From positions 868,001-932,000 of the forward strand of contig NZ_CP060828.1 of the NCBI RefSeq assembly GCF_014489635.1: a stretch of 64,000 nt of DNA, given 5' to 3'. A model generated the notes under the pieces. It was given only the letters and a program-made list of their open reading frames with translations, was not told the DNA's origin and searched no databases. Below, piece by piece: positions 33,433 through 42,100 of the stretch. Position numbers and translations under genes: made by a program. Source of the stretch: Streptomyces roseirectus. GTDB taxonomy: Bacteria; Actinomycetota; Actinomycetes; Streptomycetales; Streptomycetaceae. How positions within the stretch are numbered: position 1 is the stretch's first letter; the number at the start of each line of letters is the position of its first letter.

Positions 33433-34557
33433 TCAGCGCCTCTCCAACTCCACGCGCAGCGCGGCGCGTTGTTCGGTCAGGTGGGGGGTGGGGACGCTGT
33501 GGACGTGGTCGAACAGCGTGCGGGGGTCGGGCGTGGGGTCGGCGGCGAGGCGGGTGCGCAGCCGGGCGGCGTACTCCTCGGCCTCGGCGGCGACGGCGGT
33601 GACGTCGGCGTCGGTGAGCAGTCCGCGTCCGCGCAGCCAGGTCTCCAGCCGTGCGACGGGGTCGCGCCGGCGCCACAGGTCGGCCTCCTCGGGGGCCCGG
33701 TAGCGCGCGGGGTCGTCGGCGCTGGTGTGCGGGCCGACGCGGTAGGTGTGCGCCTCGATCAGCCAGGGTCCGCCGCCCGAACGCGCGTCCTGGACAGCCC
33801 TGTCGAGCACGGCGAGGACGGCGGGCGCGTCGTTGCCGTCGACCTGTTCTGAGCGGACGCCGTAGCCGATCCCCTTGTAGGCGAGGGCGGGTGCGGCGCT
33901 CTGTTCGGCGAGGGGGACGGAGATGGCGTACCCGTTGTTCTGCACGAGGAAGACGACCGGTGCCTTCAGCACGCCCGCCAGGCCCAGGGCTTCGTGGAAG
34001 TCGCCCTCGCTGGTGGCGCCGTCGCCGAGGAGGGCGAGGGCGACGGTGTCGGTGCCCTTGAGGCGTTCGCCGTGGGCGAGTCCGGTGGCGTGGGCGGCGT
34101 GGGTGGCGAGCGGGGTGCACTGCGGGGCGGTGCGGTGGCGCACGGGGTCGTAGCCGCAGTGGGCGTCGCCGCGCATCAGGGTGAGCGCTTCGACGGGGTC
34201 GATGTCGCGGCTGACGAGGGCGACGCAGTCGCGGTAGGTGGGGAAGAGCCAGTCGGTGGGGCGCAGCGCGAGGGCGGCGCCGATCTGGCACGCCTCCTGG
34301 CCGAGGCTGGAGGGGTGGACGGCGAGGCGGCCCTGGGTGGCGAGGGCGGTGGCCTGGATGTCGAAGCGGCGGCCGACGGCCATGCGCCGGTAGGCGGCGA
34401 CGAGTCGTTCCGGGTCCGGGAGTTGATAGGCCGATGACGATTCCGAGGGGTCGTCTTTTCCGTCCCATGACAGAAAACGGACCGGAATTTGGGACGGTAG
34501 CCATCGCGAAGGGGAAAGCGGATTCCCCGCCTTCCCCGTTTCATGCGTGTCGCGCAT
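33433..34557 (-). CDS. Branched-chain 2-oxoacid dehydrogenase E1 component, alpha subunit
   Basis: A 374-residue thiamine-diphosphate-dependent subunit. The ThDP motif GDGATSEGDFHEALGLAGVL and NNGYAISVPLAEQS are standard, as is the phosphorylation-loop region YRVGPHTSADDPARY. ATG 34557 follows AGAGGA at a slightly long spacing; a shorter start at 34383 would cut into the fold. Its stop is one base before the E1 beta-E2 start, so the complex is co-translated. With the fusion protein it decarboxylates branched 2-oxoacids and transfers the acyl group to CoA. Divergent from the NRPS operon, with a shared 248-bp promoter region. Confidence 0.93.
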   Translation of the reverse strand: MRDTHETGKAGNPLSPSRWLPSQIPVRFLSWDGKDDPSESSSAYQLPDPERLVAAYRRMAVGRRFDIQATALATQGRLAVHPSSLGQEACQIGAALALRPTDWLFPTYRDCVALVSRDIDPVEALTLMRGDAHCGYDPVRHRTAPQCTPLATHAAHATGLAHGERLKGTDTVALALLGDGATSEGDFHEALGLAGVLKAPVVFLVQNNGYAISVPLAEQSAAPALAYKGIGYGVRSEQVDGNDAPAVLAVLDRAVQDARSGGGPWLIEAHTYRVGPHTSADDPARYRAPEEADLWRRRDPVARLETWLRGRGLLTDADVTAVAAEAEEYAARLRTRLAADPTPDPRTLFDHVHSVPTPHLTEQRAALRVELERR

Positions 34558-34805
34558 TCAATCGCCGTCCTCTCGTCAAGGAGCACGCGCCCCGGGCTGC
34601 CATCCAGGACTAACACGCGCTCAGCACCACGTCTGAGAAGGGAAAATGAAGCGGAACTGAACATTCGACAGGTCTACACCACTGCGGCGCGGGTCACCGA
34701 GAATCAACCGACCGTTGGGCCGATGGACATGCGCGCTCCCCTTGCCCTTTGCGATGTCCCGGTTGCAATTGATCAGCGATGCACGGCCCTGCGGAAGGCA
34801 TTGGA
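34558..34805. promoter_or_regulatory. Divergent promoter region between E1 alpha and the NRPS operon
   Basis: 248 bp without a gene and richer in A/T than the surroundings (for example GAACTGAACATTCGACAGG near 34660 and GGTTGCAATTGATCAGCG near 34765). Both operons must start here. No clear -10/-35 pair or palindrome could be fixed by eye. GGAAGG at 34794-34799 is the ribosome site for the gene at 34806. Confidence 0.5.
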
Positions 34806-36107
34806 ATGTCCGGAGTACACCCCCAGGTACCCCCGGTTGACCGGCACTACTGTCTCGTCTGCTCCTCCTGCGGAACGCGCTACGAGGACGACGGACTCGT
34901 CCTCGACTGCGCGCGTCCGCACGAACCGGCGTTCCTGCGCACCGAGTACGACGCGCCCTTCACCGGCCCCTTCGGCACCGGCCTGTTCCGCTACGGCGCG
35001 GCCCTCCCGGTGGCCCGGACGTTTCCCGGCGTGCCCGGCCCCGCCGTCCACCACGCCACACGGCTCGGCCGGCTGCTGGGCCTGGACCGGCTGTGGGTGG
35101 CGTTCAACGGCCACTGGCCCGAGCGCGGCGCCGAGTTGCCGACCTGCACGTTCAAGGACCTTGAGGCGTACACCGTGCTCGGCCGGCTGCCCGCCGAGCC
35201 GCCCACCCTGGTGATCCCGTCGGCCGGCAACACGGCCGCCGCGTTCGCGTGGGCGGCGACCCGCCACCGGGTGCCGTGTCTGATCGTCGTCCCCGCCCCG
35301 GCGCTGGACGGCATGCGCTTCCCCGGGCCGCTGGATCCGTGCGTACGGATCGTCGTCCTGGACGGCTCCGCCACCTACAGCGACACCATCGCCTGCGCCG
35401 AGCTGCTGTCCGCGCTGCCCGGCCACCACGCGGAGGGCGGCGCGCGCAACGTCGGGCGCCGGGACGGCCTCGGCACCGTGATGCTGGCCGCCGCCGACGC
35501 GATCGGGCGCCTGCCGCAGACGTACGTGCAGGCGGTCGGCAGCGGCACGGGTGCCCTCGGCGCGCACGAGGCGGCCCGCCGCGTCCGGGTGGACGGCGAG
35601 CCGCTGCCGCGCCTGATGATGTGTCAGAACGCGCCGTTCGCCCCGCTGTTCGAGGCGTGGCACGGCACCGGCACGGCGCCGGCCGACCGCGAGCACGAGC
35701 CATTGGCCCGTGAACTCACCAACCGGCGGCCCCCGTTCGCCGTGCGCGGCGGGGTGCGGGAAGCGCTCACCGAGAGCGGCGGCGATGTCCTGCGCGTGGA
35801 CAACGGTTCCGCGCTCGCCGCGATGGCCCTCTTCGAGGAGACCGAGGGCATCGACATCGAGCCCGGCGCGGGCGTGGCCGTCGCCGCCCTCGCGGAGGCC
35901 GCCCGCACCGGGCGGATCGCGCGCGACGAACTCGTCCTCCTCAACATCACCGGCGGCGGCCGCGCGCGCCAGGCCCGTGACCTCACCCTCGTGCCGGCCG
36001 AGCCGTGGCTGCGGGTGCCGTGGCCGGGCGGACAGAACGGGCCCCGGCTGGTCGCGGAGCTGGTGGCCCGGCAGTTGTCGTACACCCCTGCCGGGGCGGC
36101 GAGTTGA
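34806..36107 (+). CDS. Cysteate-synthase/threonine-synthase-like PLP enzyme
   Basis: A 433-residue fold-type II PLP enzyme. An N-terminal zinc-ribbon-like segment (CSSCGTRYEDDG, then CARPHEPAFLRTEY) is typical of cysteate synthases and some threonine synthases. The Schiff-base lysine is in CTFKDLEAY, the phosphate loop is GSGTGALGAHEA, and SAGNTAAAFAWAA is the substrate loop. Cysteate synthase makes L-cysteate from O-phosphoserine and sulfite; related enzymes use other nucleophiles, so a diamino acid is the main alternative. ATG 34806 follows GGAAGG. It is the first gene of the NRPS operon, 58 bp before NRPS 1, so it most likely supplies a non-standard monomer. Confidence 0.82.
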   Translation: MSGVHPQVPPVDRHYCLVCSSCGTRYEDDGLVLDCARPHEPAFLRTEYDAPFTGPFGTGLFRYGAALPVARTFPGVPGPAVHHATRLGRLLGLDRLWVAFNGHWPERGAELPTCTFKDLEAYTVLGRLPAEPPTLVIPSAGNTAAAFAWAATRHRVPCLIVVPAPALDGMRFPGPLDPCVRIVVLDGSATYSDTIACAELLSALPGHHAEGGARNVGRRDGLGTVMLAAADAIGRLPQTYVQAVGSGTGALGAHEAARRVRVDGEPLPRLMMCQNAPFAPLFEAWHGTGTAPADREHEPLARELTNRRPPFAVRGGVREALTESGGDVLRVDNGSALAAMALFEETEGIDIEPGAGVAVAALAEAARTGRIARDELVLLNITGGGRARQARDLTLVPAEPWLRVPWPGGQNGPRLVAELVARQLSYTPAGAAS

Positions 36108-36165
36108 CGCACCCGCTCCCCCGCCGTACGTCCCCCCACTTCGACTCCCCCACCGGAGCCCGCCG

Positions 36166-39100
36166 ATGACCGCCCCGCGCGAACTGACCGCCGCCCAGCG
36201 TTCCATGTGGTTCGGCCAGCGTCTCGACGACGGCACCGCCGCCTACAACGTCGGCGAGTACACGGAGATCCACGGCCCCGTGGACCCCGAACGGCTCACC
36301 GACGCGGTACGGCGGGTCGTCGCCGCGACCGAGACCCTGCGCTCGCGCTTCACGGCGGACGACGACGTACGCCTCGTCGTCGACCCGGCGCCCCGATGGG
36401 CCATGCCCGTGGTCGAGTTGGCCGATCTGGAGGCGGCGCGCGCCTGGATGGCGGCGGACTTCGCCGTCCCGTTCGACCTGGGCCAAGGTCCCCTGTTCCG
36501 GTACGCGCTCCTGCGGCTGGGCGCCGGGCACTGGATCTGGTACCAGGCGTACCACCACATCGCGGTGGACGGCTTCAGCTGCTCCCTGATCGCCCGCCGC
36601 GTCGCCGACGCGTACTCCGCGCCCGCCGCCCCGGTTCCGCCCGCGCCCCTCGCGGTCCTGGCCGACGCCGACGACGCCTACCGCGCGAGCGAGGCGTACG
36701 AGCGCGACCGCGCCCACTGGACGGACGCCCTCGCCGACCGGCCCGCCCCGGTGGGCCTCAGTGGGCGCCCGCCGCAGGTCACCGCCGGTTTCCTGCGCCG
36801 CACCGGTCATCTCCCGCACGCGGCGGGCGAGTTGGTGCACGCCGCCGCCGAGGGGTCCGGCACCCGCTGGTCGCGCGTGGTCCTCGCGGCGACGGCCGCC
36901 TACGTCAGCGCCCTGACCGGTGCCCGGGACGTCGTCCTCGGGCTCGCGGTGACCGGCCGCACGGGCGAGGCCGAACTCGCGACGCCGGGCATGGCGTCGA
37001 ACGCGCTCCCGCTGCGGCTGCCGGTCCGGCCGGACGCCCCGGCCGCCGACCTCGTGCGCGAGGCCGCCCGCGCCACCCGTGACCTGCTGGCCCACCAGCG
37101 GTACCGGGGCGAGGAGTTGCGGGCCGCGCTGGACTGGCCGCAGGACGGCCGGCGGTTCTTCGGGCCGGTCGTCAACATCATGGCGTTCGGGCCGGAGTTG
37201 AGGTTCGACGGGCATCCGACGACCCGTCACAACCTGTCCACGGGCCCGGTCGAGGACCTGGCGGTCAACGTCTACGACCGCGCGGACGGCGACGGCATCC
37301 GCGTCGACCTCGACGCGAGCCCCGCGCACTACACCGACGCCCGACTCACCGCCCACCACGGCCGTTTCCTGCGCTTCCTGGAGCGGTTCGCCGAGGCCGC
37401 CACGACCGACACCCCCGTCGGCCGCGTCCCGGTCACGCTCCCCGGCGAGGACTCCCGTCTCGACGGCAGCGCCCCGCGGCCCGACCACGCGACCGTCCCG
37501 GACCTCGTCGCCCGCACCTCCGACGCCCCGGCCCTCGTCCACGGCGACCGCACCACCACCTACCGCCAACTGCACGCCCGAGCCAATCAGTTGGCCCACC
37601 GTCTCCTGCGCCACGGCATCCGCCCCGAGGAGCGCGTCGCCGTCCTGCTCCCCCGCTCCGACACCCTCCTCGTCGCCCTGCTGGCCGTCCTCAAGGCGGG
37701 CGGCGCCTACGTCGGCCTCGACCCACTCAGCCCGAATGCCCCCGCCGACACCGGCGCCCGGCTGCTCCTGACGAATGGCGACGGCGCGGCGGACTCCGGT
37801 CTGTGTGTCGTCCGCGTCGACGACCCGACGCTCGCCGACGAGCCGGACACCGACCCCGTCGTGCCGCTGTACCCGGACCAACTCGCCTACGTCAGCTACA
37901 CGTCCGGCTCCACCGGCGCCCCGAAGGGGGTCGCCGTCACGCACCGGGACGTCGTCGCGCTGGCCGGTGACTCGGCGTTCGGGGGCGGGGCGCACGCGCG
38001 GGTGCTGGTGCACTCGCCGACGGCGTTCGACGCGTCGACGTACGAGATGTGGGTGCCGCTGCTGAACGGGGGCACGGCGGTGGTCGCCGGGCCCGGTGAG
38101 GACGTGGACGCGGGCGCGGTGGCCCGGCTGACCGCGCGGCACGGGCTGACGGCGCTGTGGCTGACGGCCGGTCTGTTCCGGCTGGCCGCCGAGGCGGACC
38201 CGGCGTGTTTCGCGGGGCTGCGGCAGGTGTGGGCGGGCGGCGAGGCCGTCCCGGCGGCGACTGTGCGCCGGGTCCTGGCCGCGTGCCCGGGGCTGACCGT
38301 CACGAACGGCTACGGGCCGACCGAGACGACCACGTTCGCCACCGCCCGCTCCTGTGCCGACGCCGCGTCGGTGCCCGAACTCCTGCCGATCGGCGGCCCG
38401 TTGGACGGCATGCGCGCCTACGTCCTGGACGGCGCGCTGCGTCCGGTGCCGCGTGGCACGGCCGGTGAGCTGTACGTCGCCGGGGCCGGTGTCGCGCGCG
38501 GCTACCTCGGCCGTCCGGCGGCGACCGCCGAGCGTTTCACCGCCGACCCGTACGGGCCGCCCGGCGCCCGCATGTACCGCACCGGGGACCGTGTGCTCCT
38601 CACCACCGAGGGGGAGTTGGAGTTCCACGGGCGCGGTGACGCGCAGGTCGAGCTGCGCGGGGTGCGGATCGAGCCCGGCGAGGTCGAGGCCGCGCTCACC
38701 GCGTGTCCGGGGGTCGGTCAGGCCGTCGTGCTGGTCCGTGAGGAGCGGCTGATCGCGTGGGCGGTCACGAACGAGGATCCGGCCGTCCTGCGCGCCCGGC
38801 TGGCGGACCGGCTCCCGGAGCACCTGGTGCCGTCGGCGATCGTCCCGCTGGCCGGGCTGCCGCTGACGGCCCACGGCAAGGTGGACCGGGCCGCGCTTTC
38901 GGCACCGACGGCCTCGGCCGGCGCGCGCACCCCGCTGGAGTCGGCGCTGTGCGGTCTCTTCGCGGACGTGCTGGGGCTGCCGTCCGTGGGCCCCGAGGAC
39001 AGTTTCTTCGCGCTCGGCGGGAACTCGCTGCTCGCGCTGCGCCTGGTGGGCCGCGCGCGGGACGAGCTGGGGGTGCGGCTGACGCTGCGGAACGTGTTCG

Positions 39101-42100
39101 GGGCGCCGACCCTGGCCGCTCTGGCGGAACGTGTCGCGCCCGCCGAGGCCGCTGTTCCCGCGCGGCCTGCCGCACCCGCCGTCTCCCGGCCCGTGCCGGG
39201 TGCCGTGCCCGACGAGGCTCCGCTGTCGTCGGCCCAGCGCCGGCTGTGGTTCCTGGACCGGCTGGAGGGCGCGGGCGCCGCGTACCACATCCCGCTGGCG
39301 GTACGGCTGACCGGCCGCCTCGACCAGGACGCCCTGCGCGCCGCCCTGGCCGACCTGGTGGAGCGGCACACCGTCCTGCGGACGGTCTACCCGGACACCG
39401 ACGGAACACCGCGCCAGCGCCTGCTGAAGGCGGTCCGGCCCGAGCTGCACGGCGGGACGACACTGACGGAGGCGGCGAGCCGGGAGTTCCGCCTGTCGGA
39501 CGACATCCCCTTCCGCGCCCACCTGTTGCCGGACGGCCCGGACTCCCACACCCTCCTCCTCGTCCTGCACCACATCGCCGCCGACGGCCAGTCCATGCGC
39601 CCCCTCCTGCGCGACCTGGCGACCGCGTACAGCGCCCGCCGGGAGGGCCGCGCCCCGGCGTGGGCGCCGCTGCCCGTGCAGTACGCCGACTTCGCGGTCT
39701 GGCAGCAGAACCTGCTGCGGGACGGCGAGTTGACGGGCACTCAGCTCGCGTACTGGAAGGAGGCGTTGGCCAATCTCCCCGACGAGCTGCCCCTGCCCAC
39801 GGACCGGCCCCGCCCGCCGCGCGCGACGCATCGGGGCGGTGACGTCCCGGTCCGCTTCGACGGGGAACTGCACGCCCGGATCCGGGAGTTGGCCGCGCGG
39901 ACCGCGACGACGCCCTTCATGGTGGTCCAGGCCGCCTTCGCCGCCCTGCTGACCCGGCTCGGCGCGGGCACCGACATCCCGCTCGGGACGCCGGTCGCGG
40001 GCCGGACGGACGGCGTCCTCGACAACCTGGTCGGCTGTTTCCTCAACACGCTGGTCCTGCGCACCGACACGTCCGGCTCCCCCACCTTCCGGGAGCTGCT
40101 GGGCCGGGTCCGGGAGACGGACCTCGCCGCGCACGCGCATCAGGAGCTGCCGTTCGAGCAGGTGGTGGACGCGCTCAACCCGCCGCGCTCGCTCGCCCGG
40201 CATCCGCTGTTCCAGGTGATGCTGGCGTTCCGGCCCGGCGACACCGACCCGCACCTCGTCCTGCCCGGCCTGACGTCCGAGCCGCTGCCGGTGGAGACGG
40301 GCGCCACGAAGATCGACCTCACGCTCAACCTGGGCGAACGCGGCACGTCGGGCGGCATCGAGGGCATCCTCCAGTACAACGCCGACCTGTTCGACCGGGG
40401 GACGGCCGAGGCTCTTGCCGTCCGGCTGGACCGGCTGCTGCGGGCCGCCGTCGCCGATCCGGACCGGTCCATCGGCGCGCTGGACCTGCTCGGCGCGGAC
40501 GAACGGCTCCTGCTGCTGGAGGAGTTCAACGACACGGCGCGTGCGGTGCCGGAGGCGACGTTCCCCCGGGTCTTCGAGGCGCGGGCGGCCGAGGTGCCGG
40601 ACGCGGTGGCGGTGACGGACACCTCGGTGAGCCTGACGTACCGTCAACTCGACGGTCGGGCCGAGTGGTTGGCGCGGGCGCTGGTCGCGCAGGGGGCGGG
40701 TCCGGGGCAGGTCGTCGCGTTCTGTCTGCCCCGGTCGGTCGAGATCGCCGTCGCCGTGCTGGCGGTGCTCAAGGCGGGGGCCGCCTATCTGCCGCTCGAC
40801 CCGGACCATCCGGCGGAGCGGACGGCGTTCCTGCTGGCCGACGCGCGGCCGGTGTGCGTGATCGCTCACGAGTCAACGGGCTTCGATCTCCCGGTAGTCG
40901 CCCCGGACGCCGAAGGCCCCGAGGTCGAACTCCCCGAGGCGCGGCCCGCCGATCCGGCGTACCTGATCTACACCTCCGGCACGACGGGGCGGCCCAAGGG
41001 TGTCGTCGTCGAGCACCGCAACCTCACCAACTACGTGGCGCGTTGCGCGCGGGCGTACCCGAGTCTGCGGGGTGCCTCGCTGCTGCACGCGACCATGTCG
41101 TTCGACGCGACGGTGACGACGCTGCACGGGGCGCTGGCGGTCGGCGGGCGCGTGCACATCGCGGCCGTCCACGAGGCGGGCGCCGAGCCGCTGCCCGGCG
41201 GGTACACGTTCCTCAAGGCGACCCCGAGCCACCTGGCGCTGCTGCCCGCGCTGCCCTACGACCTGTCCCCCGCCGAGGAGTTCATGCTCGGCGGCGAGGC
41301 CCTGGTGGGCGAGGCGCTGCGGGCCTGGCGGCGTGAGCACCCGGGCGTCCGGCTGGTCAACCACTACGGGCCGACCGAGCTGACCGTCGGCTGCACCGAC
41401 CACCGCATCGAGCCAGGCGACGACCTCCCGTCCGGTCCCGTGCCGGTGGGGCGGCCGATGTGGAACACCCGCGCGTACGTGCTGGACGCGTGGCTGAACC
41501 CCGTACCGGCCGGTGTGGAGGGCGAGTTGTACGTGGCGGGCGCCCAGGTCGCCCGGGGGTATCACGGGCGGCACTCGCTGACCGCCGAGCGGTTCGTCGC
41601 CGACCCGTACGGTCCGCCGGGCACGCGGATGTACCGCACGGGCGATCTGGCGGTGTGGCGCGCGGACGGCGCGCTGGAACTGCGCGGGCGCGCCGACGGC
41701 CAGCTGAAGGTGCGGGGGCTGCGGATCGAGCCGGGCGAGATCGAGGGCGTGCTGACCGCGTACGAGGGCGTGGAGCAGGCGGCCGTGGTGGTGCGCGAGG
41801 ACCGGCCGGGGGTACGGAAGCTGGTCGGGTACCTGGTCGGGACGCCCGGGGACGACGTACGGGCGTACGCGGCGGGGCGGTTGCCGGAGCACATGGTGCC
41901 GGAGGCGTTCGTCGTGCTCGACGCGCTGCCGATGACGCCCAACGGCAAGCTGGACCGGGCGGCGCTGCCGGCGCCCGCCGTGGAGACGGGGAGCCGGGCG
42001 CCGCGCACGGCGGCGGAGGAGGCGCTGCGGGGCCTGTTCGCCGAGGTGCTGGGGTGCGCGCCGGACCAGGTCGGTGTGGACGACGGGTTCTTCGACCTCG

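Noticed and set aside
35983..40869. A 1628-residue minus-strand frame opposite NRPS 1
   Set aside because: Shadow frame; composition Arg/Gln/Val/Gly, no recognisable domain.
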